From contig PFWI01000151.1 of NCBI GenBank assembly GCA_002791075.1, positions 1-10,664 of the forward strand: 10,664 nt of DNA, written 5' to 3'. Every line of letters starts with the position of its first letter. The stretch's first letter is position 1. The DNA is from a bacterium (Candidatus Ratteibacteria) CG_4_9_14_3_um_filter_41_21 (GTDB taxonomy: Bacteria; Ratteibacteria; UBA8468). Shown here piece by piece: positions 4,614 to 10,664 of the stretch. The position numbers and the translations under genes were made by a program. The notes beneath the pieces are model-generated. The model was not told the DNA's origin, did no database searches, and saw only the letters and a list, made by a program, of their open reading frames with translations.

Positions 4614-6299
4614 TTAGTTGGATAATATTTTCTTTAAGGCAATGATGGCTTCCTCAGCCTTTTTATTCCAGGGGGAAATATCATTGCAAAAGGTACTGAC
4701 TTCAAGATAAGAATGCAGGGCATCTTTCGGTCTCTTCAGATTTTGCAAACAGTCTCCAATCTTAAATAGACTCTCGGCGTAAAGAACTCTATTTTCTTTA
4801 GGGATTTTTTTTAAGACCTCCATTGCTTTCTCCCACTCCTCCTGATTAATCAGGAGATTCCCTTTTTCTATCGCTACGGCGGCGGTCAATGAATCCTGGG
4901 GATAAAACGCAAGGAACCGGTCAAAGTAACTCATTGCTTCTTCCTTCTTTTTCTCTTTTAGAGAGCAAAGTCCCAAAAGATAGAGCGCCTCAGGGACTGC
5001 AGAATTTTCAGGGAAACGCTCTAAAATTTCGCGAAGTCGGATTTTAGCCTGGCCAAATTCTCCTTCCTCGAAATAACCACGAGCAATCAGCAGATTAAAC
5101 TCAGGAGTAAGAGGAGAAGCCGGTTTTGTCTGAAGGCCTTTTGCCCAGATTTCTTTGGCTTCTTTTTTCCTTCCTAATTGGGAAAGCAAATTGCCCGTTC
5201 CATAATAGGCCTCGCCAATCAGTTGATGGTTGGGGTATTTATTTATAAATTCCTGAAAAGCATCAAGGGCTTTTTGGTATTCTTTCCCGTTATAGTCGCA
5301 GAGCGCTTTCTGTAAAAGGGCGCTCTTGGCTAATTCCGCTCCGGGATATTCCTTAATAACCTTTTCAAAGTTTTCTCTGGCCAAGCAGTAATCTTCCTCC
5401 CGGAAAAAGCTCAGCCCGATCTCATAGAAACAATCAGGAATAAGCGTGCTTTCGGGAAAGCGCGCAAGAATCTTTCTAAAGAGGGTCCTGGCTTCTTTAA
5501 AATCCCTCTTTTTTTCATAAAGAGTCCCCAATTGGAAGAGGGCAAAGGACGCAGCCATACTTTCGGGAAAATCAGAAATTACCCTTTGGTATTCATCTTC
5601 CGCTTCTTGATATTTTTTTTGGTTAAAAAATATATCACCGATCTTTAAGAAGGAATTTGAAAGCAGAATTTCTTCCCGGGTAAAGGAAATAGTCTTTTGA
5701 AAATCATTGAGGGCGTCAGGATAATTTTCTTTTTGATAATAACCCAGCGCCCTTTGGTAATATTTATAGGCTATCATCTTTTTCCCTGATTTTATCAATT
5801 CGCTTTGGGGATAAAATTTCTCAAGTGACGCTAACCATTCCTCGGCTTGAGGCAGCTCGGCTCCTTGCAGGGTAGAGAGAACGAGAGCATAGTAAACAGA
5901 CTCTAAATATTTTGAGCGCGGATATTCCTCTAAAAACTTCTGGAATATTTTTTCGGCTTCTTTGCCCCGGTCAGCTTCGTAAAAAGAGGCACCAAGGTAG
6001 TAGGTAATTATCTCCCGATAATGGGTTTCAGGATAGCGGGAGAGAACACTTTGAAATTCGCTAATGGCTTTTTCCGGCTTTTTAATTTTAAGATAAGCAA
6101 TGCCGGAGAGGAGATAACCGTAATCCGCGTTTTTGCTCTTGGGATAATCCGCGATAAATTTTTCAAGATAGGAAGCAGTTTCCTGAAAAAGCCCTTTTTT
6201 ATAGGCTTCCTGAGCAATCGCAAAATCCTCTCTTTCTCCGGCCGAGAGAAGCCCGGGAATCAAGAAAGATATCAATAAAGCAAGAATAAGCTTTTTCAT
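4614..6299 (-). CDS. Secreted tetratricopeptide-repeat protein (CpoB/BamD-like repeats)
   Basis: The 561-residue protein has a signal peptide MKKLILALLISFLIPGLLSA with cleavage before GERED. There is no lipobox cysteine, so it is periplasmic or loosely outer-membrane associated. The rest is about a dozen TPR-like helical pairs of about 34-38 residues, with the recurring pattern 'A...F......YP.S....A......G' (for example ISEFQSVLSRYPETHYREII and ARENFEKVIKEYPGAELAKS). These are the repeats seen in CpoB (YbgF), BamD and tol-pal-associated proteins. Such solenoids bind peptides or other proteins, and no enzyme motif is visible. It heads the TPR-barrel-ExbB-ExbD-TonB run with only 1 bp to the barrel gene, so it probably partners the barrel or TonB in the periplasm (inference). 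No Shine-Dalgarno is seen, but a TATACT box lies 11 bp upstream of the ATG. Confidence 0.85.
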   Translation of the reverse strand: MKKLILALLISFLIPGLLSAGEREDFAIAQEAYKKGLFQETASYLEKFIADYPKSKNADYGYLLSGIAYLKIKKPEKAISEFQSVLSRYPETHYREIITYYLGASFYEADRGKEAEKIFQKFLEEYPRSKYLESVYYALVLSTLQGAELPQAEEWLASLEKFYPQSELIKSGKKMIAYKYYQRALGYYQKENYPDALNDFQKTISFTREEILLSNSFLKIGDIFFNQKKYQEAEDEYQRVISDFPESMAASFALFQLGTLYEKKRDFKEARTLFRKILARFPESTLIPDCFYEIGLSFFREEDYCLARENFEKVIKEYPGAELAKSALLQKALCDYNGKEYQKALDAFQEFINKYPNHQLIGEAYYGTGNLLSQLGRKKEAKEIWAKGLQTKPASPLTPEFNLLIARGYFEEGEFGQAKIRLREILERFPENSAVPEALYLLGLCSLKEKKKEEAMSYFDRFLAFYPQDSLTAAVAIEKGNLLINQEEWEKAMEVLKKIPKENRVLYAESLFKIGDCLQNLKRPKDALHSYLEVSTFCNDISPWNKKAEEAIIALKKILSN

Positions 6300-6310
6300 T
6301 TTCTTTTGAC

Positions 6311-6316
6311 AGTATA
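6311..6316 (-). promoter_or_regulatory. Possible -10 box (TATACT) before the TPR gene
   Basis: Minus-strand TATACT lies 11 bases before the ATG at 6299. A weak TTGTTG lies 15 bases further upstream, at the edge of repeat copy B. If real, the leader would be only a few bases long. The match is weak and the spacing poor. Confidence 0.2.
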
Positions 6317-6330
6317 AATTACAAAGATTA

Positions 6331-6448
6331 CCAACAAAAAACTATCACCTCTTTAACCACAAAGACTCAAAGGCTCAAAGAATAACCAAGAAAAATTTAT
6401 TTATAATTCTTGGTGAACTTTGTGTCTCTGTGCCTCTGTGGTGAATAT
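6331..6448 (-). repeat. Dispersed palindromic repeat family A, copy B (inverted)
   Basis: This copy is in opposite orientation to A and C. The 72-base core (6353-6424) differs from copy A at one position, and 6332-6352 matches the tail of copy C. It fills the 182-bp gap between the GNAT gene and the TPR gene and may separate two transcription units. Confidence 0.85.
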
Positions 6449-6457
6449 TGTTTTTTA

Positions 6458-6467
6458 ATTCGTGGTT
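6458..6467 (+). repeat. Short repeat ATTCGTGGTT, copy 3
   Basis: This is an identical core to 68-77, 938-947 and 7739-7748. It lies about 10 bases from the CACCACAGAG end of family A copy B, so here it flanks the opposite end of that repeat. Confidence 0.5.
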
Positions 6468-6481
6468 TCATTTTTACAACT

Positions 6482-7621
6482 TTAAATATGGTCTAAGGGC
6501 CAGATGTAGAAATCAAGGGGAAAAATTCTGTTGAGGAGGGAAAAAAGCCTGCCCAATGAGAAACAGGTTGCCGGAATAAAATTGAAAAACAGTCCCGCCA
6601 TATCCTTCTCAGAAAGGGAGATAAAGTTTTCGGACTTTTTTCCCTCAATAGAGCAGTCTTTACCCAGAATGAGGGTAACCATTTCCTTGTTTCCTTTTAT
6701 CTCAAAAGTAATTTCTTGCTTCTCGGAACTTCCCCACCTTTGCTCAATCTGAGGCAGAAAACCTTCCAGAGTCTTTCTTAAATTGATAATTTTAACCGAA
6801 TTAACCATGGACAAAGACCAGCCTGCCGATAGTTCATATAAAATTTTAGGGAATTTTTTGCTTATTGGAACCGGAAAGGTCATCGCCGAGGAGCCGAAGC
6901 GAGCTAAAAGATAGGCGGTAATAGAGGAAATAATTCTTTCGTCCCCTCCCCATTCAATTGCCCGAGTACCCTGGTGTTCTCCGGAGAGGTCAATATAGCC
7001 AAAGCTTTCCCCTTCTTCCGCCCAATAGAGAGCGCTACCTATTTTTTGATAAAGAAGTTCGTAATCTTCTTTTCTTCTTTCTACCCGTAGCTCCTCTTTT
7101 TCGTGGCAGGAAATTATCTTTTCCAAAATTTCCTTTTCTCCGGAAAAGCGTTTAACTTTATTGTGTGGTTTTACCCCGGCTTTACTTAAGGAACGCCCAC
7201 TTATATTCAAATTAACCTGTCTTCCTCCGTATTCCCAGCCAAAGTTTCCGTATCTGAACCGGTCTCCTCCAAGAACGGAAAGAGCGTAGCCCTCGGCCTT
7301 CATTTTTTTGATATTATAATTGAGAAGTTGGCCCATATAGCCTTTTCCTCTGATTTCCGGGTCAGTAGCAACACCCCCAATTCCTCCGGTTTTAATTTTA
7401 CTCTCCCCCACCATTAAGTTCATCGGAAAGAGCCTGATGAGACTGGCAATTTTACCATTTTCCCTAATCACCGAGATATTCTCCGGAGAAAAGTTCTCTT
7501 CTCTCCAGACCACCGGATAGGCGCAAGCAAAAAAATTTGCTGAATGTCCGTAGGCGTTTTCCAAAAACCTTACTGCTTTTTGATATTCATCCTTTCTTAG
7601 CACTCTGATTTCTTCTGCCAT
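6482..7621 (-). CDS. GNAT acetyltransferase, Eis-like, with SCP2-type C-terminal domain
   Basis: At 379 residues this fits the Eis-type architecture of tandem GNAT domains followed by a sterol-carrier-protein-2-like domain. The N-terminal GNAT core (about 3-140) has the acetyl-CoA pyrophosphate loop as V84 ATDPEI R91 GKGY, preceded by GGIGG (79-83). FRYGNFGWEYGG (122-133) is the conserved strand seen in Eis homologues. A degenerate second GNAT region spans about 150-270, and VNSVKIINLRKTLEGFLP (273-290) starts the C-terminal domain. It transfers acetyl from acetyl-CoA to an amine. Eis modifies aminoglycosides and proteins, but the substrate here cannot be inferred. The start is well supported: AAGGAG lies 6 bases before the ATG. 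It stands 157 bp from the oxidoreductase gene and 182 bp from the TPR gene, both gaps carrying repeats, so it may be its own transcript. Confidence 0.85.
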   Translation of the reverse strand: MAEEIRVLRKDEYQKAVRFLENAYGHSANFFACAYPVVWREENFSPENISVIRENGKIASLIRLFPMNLMVGESKIKTGGIGGVATDPEIRGKGYMGQLLNYNIKKMKAEGYALSVLGGDRFRYGNFGWEYGGRQVNLNISGRSLSKAGVKPHNKVKRFSGEKEILEKIISCHEKEELRVERRKEDYELLYQKIGSALYWAEEGESFGYIDLSGEHQGTRAIEWGGDERIISSITAYLLARFGSSAMTFPVPISKKFPKILYELSAGWSLSMVNSVKIINLRKTLEGFLPQIEQRWGSSEKQEITFEIKGNKEMVTLILGKDCSIEGKKSENFISLSEKDMAGLFFNFIPATCFSLGRLFSLLNRIFPLDFYIWPLDHI

Positions 7622-7627
7622 ATCCCT

Positions 7628-7633
7628 CTCCTT
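7628..7633 (-). promoter_or_regulatory. Strong Shine-Dalgarno (AAGGAG) of the GNAT gene
   Basis: Minus-strand AAGGAG lies 6 bases before the ATG at 7621. It is the only near-perfect ribosome site in the window and fixes that start. Confidence 0.8.
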
Positions 7634-7650
7634 CTCTATCAGTTTGTGCG

Positions 7651-7717
7651 ATAAATTGCGCCACTATTCTCTCTGCTATCTTTAGTAGCAATATGCGAGT
7701 AGAGTAGCGCAATTCAT
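7651..7717. repeat. Imperfect inverted repeat with inner hairpin
   Basis: Arms of 21 bases (7651-7671 and 7697-7717) share AATTGCGC and match at about 17 of 21 positions. The 25-base spacer holds a small hairpin, TGCTA/TAGCA. The element lies between the oxidoreductase and GNAT genes and resembles none of the other repeats in the window. Confidence 0.65.
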
Positions 7718-7732
7718 GCCACGTGTTTATTC

Positions 7733-7748
7733 GTGTTCATTCGTGGTT
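7733..7748 (+). repeat. Short repeat GTGTTCATTCGTGGTT, copy 4
   Basis: This is identical over 16 bases to 62-77. It lies 30 bases after the oxidoreductase stop, in the transcribed direction. No family A unit is next to it here, so the motif can occur on its own. Confidence 0.65.
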
Positions 7749-7778
7749 ACACTTTATTTTCTTTAACTTTATTGGTTC

Positions 7779-9203
7779 TTATATTCTACTCTTAGGGAAA
7801 ATGTTATCAAGACCAAAAAGGCCGTAAGGGTCTATTTCTTTTTTTATTCTTACCATTTCATCAATCCCTTTTTTTCCGTACATTAACTCCAAATATTTAT
7901 GCTTCATTTTTCCGATGCCGTGTTCTGCAGATACCGTTCCCCCTGAACTTATTCCCTTTTTAAGCGCCTGAATGAAGAGATTGCCGACCGCTTCTTTTTC
8001 TTTTTCATCTTTAGGGAAAAAATTAAAATGGAGATGGTTCTCCCCGATATGGCCAAAGAGAATATTCTCTATTTCCTGATTATTTAATCTTAAAGTCTGA
8101 TAAAAATTAAAAATTTCGGGGAAGGAATTTTCCGGAACCGCAATATCCAGAGCCATCTTCCTTGACCCTATTTTCTTAAAGTATTCGTTAATATTCTCGG
8201 GAAGTTTATGGCGAAAATCAAGAAGTTTTTGATAACTTTTGCTATCTTCTCCGAGCCAGGTATCATCCACCGGGTATTGCTCAATCAGACCGATCCATTC
8301 CTCCAGAATATTTTTACTTTCCTCTTCTTCAATATAAATAGCTTCTTTACTCCGATCAGGTATATTGGGAAAATCTTTTTTTAAGAAACCCAGACTTCCC
8401 CGGTCAAAATATTCCAGGGAAAGAGGATTTAATTTTCTACTTCTTTTAACCTCGGAGACAAATTTTAAACCCTTATTCTCTTTGAAAAAGACGACCATTA
8501 TAAAGGGCAAAGAAAGAGCGGGAATTAACTCTACCTCCACCCGGGTAATCAGGCCCAGGGTTCCCTCGGAACCGATAAATAAATCAATTAAATCCATCCC
8601 CGGACGGGAGAAATAGCCGGCAGAGCATTTAATCGGGGGAGTAAGATAGGATGGAATTTTTATTTTTTTATTCTCAAACTCTATATTACCATTTTTATCG
8701 GCAAAATATTTGCCTCTTTCTATCTCTAAAACCTCTCCGGTGGAGAGAATAACCTTTATTTTTTTTACATATCCTCTGGTAGAACCAAAACGGTAACTGT
8801 ATTCTCCTGAAGCATTGGTAGAAACGTTTCCACCGATAAAAGCAGTTCTCTCGGTAGGAAAAGGGGGATAAAAAAGATTGCGTTCTCCCAGTTCTTTTAA
8901 AAAATCTTCAATAAGCACGCCGCTTTGCAGAATCGCTCTTTTCCTTTGCGGGTCAATGGAGATAATCTTATCTAACCTTTCTACGGAAAGGATTGCTCCC
9001 TCAAGAGGAATTCTCCCTCCCACGGTCCCGGTTCCCCCGGCCGAGACGGTTAAAGGAATTTTTTTATCCCTGCACTCGGCAATTGCTTCAATGATCTCTT
9101 TTTCATCCTCGGGAATATAAAGAACTTCGGCCTTGCCTTCCTGGAGATTAGAACTATCCTCCAGGTAACTAAGCATCTCCTCAACCTTTCTCTTTATAAT
9201 CAT
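7779..9203 (-). CDS. FAD-linked oxidoreductase, GlcD / D-lactate dehydrogenase type
   Basis: This 474-residue flavoenzyme of the VAO/PCMH family has the GlcD-type C-terminal domain. The FAD-binding PCMH part (about 22-228) shows PLTVSAGGTGTVGG (50-63, the pyrophosphate loop), GGNVSTNASGEYSYRFGSTR (124-143) and GSEGTLGLIT (211-220). The oxidase C-terminal domain carries GHIGENHLH (384-392, usually GHxGDGNLH) and SAEHGIG (425-431), which hold the metal/active-site histidines. It ends DPYGLFGLDNIF, a variant of DPxGxxNPGKxF. The reaction would be oxidation of a 2-hydroxy acid such as D-lactate or glycolate, passing electrons to a quinone or flavoprotein. No Fe-S partner (GlcF) gene lies nearby. 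The ATG at 9203 has AGGA 8 bases upstream, and the protein begins before the usual helix, so the start is credible. It is separated from ftsZ by the MITE. Exact substrate is not determinable. Confidence 0.88.
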   Translation of the reverse strand: MIIKRKVEEMLSYLEDSSNLQEGKAEVLYIPEDEKEIIEAIAECRDKKIPLTVSAGGTGTVGGRIPLEGAILSVERLDKIISIDPQRKRAILQSGVLIEDFLKELGERNLFYPPFPTERTAFIGGNVSTNASGEYSYRFGSTRGYVKKIKVILSTGEVLEIERGKYFADKNGNIEFENKKIKIPSYLTPPIKCSAGYFSRPGMDLIDLFIGSEGTLGLITRVEVELIPALSLPFIMVVFFKENKGLKFVSEVKRSRKLNPLSLEYFDRGSLGFLKKDFPNIPDRSKEAIYIEEEESKNILEEWIGLIEQYPVDDTWLGEDSKSYQKLLDFRHKLPENINEYFKKIGSRKMALDIAVPENSFPEIFNFYQTLRLNNQEIENILFGHIGENHLHFNFFPKDEKEKEAVGNLFIQALKKGISSGGTVSAEHGIGKMKHKYLELMYGKKGIDEMVRIKKEIDPYGLFGLDNIFPKSRI

Positions 9204-9211
9204 GTTTTCAT

Positions 9212-9215
9212 TCCT
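9212..9215 (-). promoter_or_regulatory. Shine-Dalgarno-like AGGA of the oxidoreductase gene
   Basis: Minus-strand AGGA lies 8 bases before the ATG at 9203 and directly abuts the end of the MITE (9216). The ribosome site is therefore in the flanking or target-duplication bases rather than the element. Confidence 0.45.
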
Positions 9216-9421
9216 GGTAAATATTCAGTAAAGTACGTTCCCCTTGTCATTGCGAGCGAAGCGAAGCAATCCGACGAAGTCGTTGCGAGGAGTCCGCCCA
9301 GTAATATTCGCCTCCGCCAGAGAACTTTGGCGGACGACGTGGCAATCTCATCTTTTTCATAGAAGCGAGGGATTGCCACGCCCTTCGGGCTCGCAATGAC
9401 GTAGTTCACTGAGTATTTACC
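9216..9421. mobile_element. MITE-like non-coding element between ftsZ and the oxidoreductase gene
   Basis: Terminal inverted repeats of 23 bases (9216-9238 and 9399-9421) agree at 20 of 23 positions, beginning GGTAAATA. The flanks ATTCCT (9210-9215) and ACTCCT (9422-9427) could be a decayed 6-bp target duplication. Inside are CATTGCGAGCGAAGCGAAGC, a 10-bp perfect stem CGTGGCAATC/GATTGCCACG (9338-9347/9371-9380) and a 7-bp stem TCCGCCA/TGGCGGA (9313-9319/9328-9334). No transposase is encoded; the open frame across it is not a gene. CATTGCGAGCGAAGCGAAGC-type repeats are known in several unrelated bacterial genomes. The element ends 4 bp from the ftsZ stop codon. Confidence 0.75.
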
Positions 9422-9425
9422 ACTC

Positions 9426-10556
9426 CTAGCCTTCTTCCGTTTTCTTTTCTTTCTGTCTTTTTCTTAAGTATGCCGGGATATCCCGATCCTCTCCGTCAAT
9501 GATAGTTGTTTCTACATCACCGAAAAGGCTTGGCTCCTTCTCCTTCTTTCCTTTTCTGGAGTGAGATTTCTTTTGCAAAGAAGGAGACATTTCCTTCTTA
9601 TTGAAAAGTCCGGTGGCAATCACGGTAATTTTTATCTCATCATCCAAGCTCTGGTCAATCACCGCCCCAAAAATACTGTTTACCATCGGGGAGAGAGCGC
9701 TGTTAATCGTTCTGGCTGCATCTTTAACTTCATGAAGACCAAGGTCAGAGCTGCCAGCGATGCTTACCAAAACATTTTTGGCGCTACTGATTTCTATTCC
9801 CTCTAAAAGATGGTTGGTAACAGCTTCTTTCGCGGCACTTACCGCCCTTTCCGGCCCTTTGCCTCTGCCCACACCCATCATGCTTTCTCCTCCATTCTCC
9901 ATCACTGCCCTGATATCGGCAAAGTCCAAATTGATTACCCCAGGTTGGGTGATCAGAGTGACAATAGAGGAGACACCCTGACACAAAATCCCGTCAATTT
10001 TTCTGAAAGCGTCAAGAATCGTAGTTTTTTTATCGGCAACCTCAAAAAGTTTTTCATTAGGAATATGAATGAGCGTATCGCTATTTTCTCTCAATTCAGA
10101 AAGCCCTTCTTCCGCCTGGTTCATTCGCTTTACTCCTTCAAAAGCAAAAGGTGTGGTTACTACGGCTACGATAAGAGCGCCCTGCTCGCGAGCAATTCTG
10201 GCTACAATTGGCGAGGCGCCGGTGCCGGTGCCTCCTCCCAATCCCGTAGTTAGGAAACAAACCTTTGCCCCTTTCAGGAGTTTGGCAATTTCTTCTTTAT
10301 CCTCGTTTGCAGAAAATTTACCTTTCTGGGGATCCCCGCCGCAACCTGAGCCTCCGGTAATACGCAAACCAATCTGGACCTTAATCGGAACATTGCAATT
10401 TGCCAACGCCTGGCTATCGGTATTAATTCCGATAAGGTCCGCTCCCGAAAGCGATTCCGCCATTCTTCCCAGGGCATTACATCCGGCTCCGCCAACGCCG
10501 ACAACTTTTATTTTAACAAACTTATCCAACCCTTCATCTACCTTAATCTTTAACAT
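9426..10556 (-). CDS. ftsZ: Cell division protein FtsZ
   Basis: FtsZ is the tubulin-like GTPase that polymerises into the division ring. The 376-residue protein is complete. The N-terminal GTPase domain has VGGAGCNA (21-28), INTDSQAL (44-51) and the tubulin signature GGGTGTG (107-113). The T7 synergy loop NLDFAD (209-214) holds the two catalytic acids, D211 and D214, equivalent to D209 and D212 of E. coli. The C-terminal activation domain runs to about 317 (IKITVIATGLF). A short basic linker of about 40 residues follows, and the C-terminal peptide DIPAYLRKR (359-367) binds FtsA or other partners. The ATG at 10556 is 20 residues before the first GTPase strand, as usual. There is no Shine-Dalgarno, and a TATAAT lies 14 bases upstream. 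Downstream is not a wall gene but a MITE and a metabolic gene, so this may mark the end of a division cluster lying beyond the window. Confidence 0.97.
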   Translation of the reverse strand: MLKIKVDEGLDKFVKIKVVGVGGAGCNALGRMAESLSGADLIGINTDSQALANCNVPIKVQIGLRITGGSGCGGDPQKGKFSANEDKEEIAKLLKGAKVCFLTTGLGGGTGTGASPIVARIAREQGALIVAVVTTPFAFEGVKRMNQAEEGLSELRENSDTLIHIPNEKLFEVADKKTTILDAFRKIDGILCQGVSSIVTLITQPGVINLDFADIRAVMENGGESMMGVGRGKGPERAVSAAKEAVTNHLLEGIEISSAKNVLVSIAGSSDLGLHEVKDAARTINSALSPMVNSIFGAVIDQSLDDEIKITVIATGLFNKKEMSPSLQKKSHSRKGKKEKEPSLFGDVETTIIDGEDRDIPAYLRKRQKEKKTEEG

Positions 10557-10570
10557 TATAAGTACGATAA

Positions 10571-10576
10571 ATTATA
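10571..10576 (-). promoter_or_regulatory. Possible -10 box (TATAAT) before ftsZ
   Basis: A perfect minus-strand TATAAT ends 14 bases before the ftsZ ATG. The only -35-like string, TTGAGG, is 22 bases further up inside the C/G palindrome, which is too far. If functional, the leader would be very short and lack a ribosome site. Confidence 0.25.
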
Positions 10577-10628
10577 CCCCCCCTCCTCACATCCTCCCCC
10601 TCAAGGGGGGAGGAAAGAGGTGGGGGTA
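10575..10628. repeat. C/G-rich palindromic repeat upstream of ftsZ
   Basis: A 54-base imperfect inverted repeat runs from TACCCCC (10575) to GGGGGTA (10628). Its centre is the stem CCTCCCCCT/AGGGGGGAGG around CA. It resembles the dispersed 'CCCTC...AAGGGGGAGG' palindromes common between genes in many bacteria. The rest of the gap (10629-10664) shows no gene, and the terminal CCCCCTC may begin another copy. Confidence 0.6.
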
Positions 10629-10664
10629 ACTTTGAAATTCCTATGCAATTAAATTAGCCCCCTC

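Noticed and set aside
7622..7778. Small gene between the oxidoreductase and GNAT genes
   Set aside because: No open frame of useful size with a start and ribosome site is visible; the gap is accounted for by an inverted repeat and the ATTCGTGGTT motif.
9200..9409. Minus-strand open frame of 69 residues before the oxidoreductase
   Set aside because: It translates the MITE (palindromic GCGAAGCG-type sequence), a common false gene call for this repeat type.
10577..10610. Complete sigma-70 type promoter for ftsZ (TTGAGG ... TATAAT)
   Set aside because: The spacing is 22 bases and the -35 match lies in a repeat palindrome; only the -10 box is kept, as a weak call.
9810..10629. Long plus-strand open frames antisense to ftsZ (147 and 186 residues)
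   Set aside because: They lie opposite the unmistakable FtsZ coding sequence, have low-complexity Ser/Pro-rich translations with no recognisable domain, and are shadows of its codon pattern.

Overview
The window carries ten protein genes, all on the minus strand, so transcription runs from high to low coordinates. The sequence is moderately AT-rich by eye. TonB/ExbB/ExbD, an outer-membrane barrel and secreted TPR repeats together imply a diderm (Gram-negative type) bacterium. The many families of short structured repeats, weak Shine-Dalgarno sites and unusual gene neighbours suggest an uncultivated lineage such as Omnitrophota or a similar candidate phylum. That placement is a guess from general character, not a phylogeny.

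Layout in transcription order. (1) ftsZ (10556-9426), preceded by a C/G-rich palindrome and separated from the next gene by a MITE-like element. (2) A GlcD-type FAD-linked oxidoreductase (9203-7779). (3) An Eis-like GNAT acetyltransferase (7621-6482), the only gene with a textbook Shine-Dalgarno. (4) A TonB-energised envelope cluster: a secreted TPR protein (6299-4614), a TonB-dependent-receptor-like barrel (4612-3101), ExbB (3091-2459), ExbD (2078-1668, or from a GTG at 2165) and TonB (1671-979). The gaps are 1 bp, 9 bp, about 380 bp of repeats, and a 4-bp overlap. (5) A small membrane-anchored zinc-ribbon protein (808-578) and a flavodoxin-family protein (518-66).

The cluster makes functional sense. 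ExbB/ExbD would use the proton gradient to drive TonB, which would act on the barrel through its N-terminal TonB-box-like segment. The barrel appears to have no plug domain, which is the most unusual protein feature here. Its partner is a long TPR protein of the CpoB/BamD style. The substrate is not indicated.

The other striking feature is repeats. Nearly every gap of 100 bp or more holds a different structured, palindromic repeat: a roughly 100-bp 'ACCACAAAGACTCAAAG' family (three copies), a tandem pair of three-way-junction units, a 13-bp perfect hairpin inside short terminal inverted repeats, an inverted repeat at 7651-7717, a MITE at 9216-9421 whose end sequence recurs at 2190, and a C/G palindrome before ftsZ. 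Several sit inside the exbB-exbD junction of what should be a compact operon. No RNA genes, CRISPR arrays, transposase genes or attachment sites were found.
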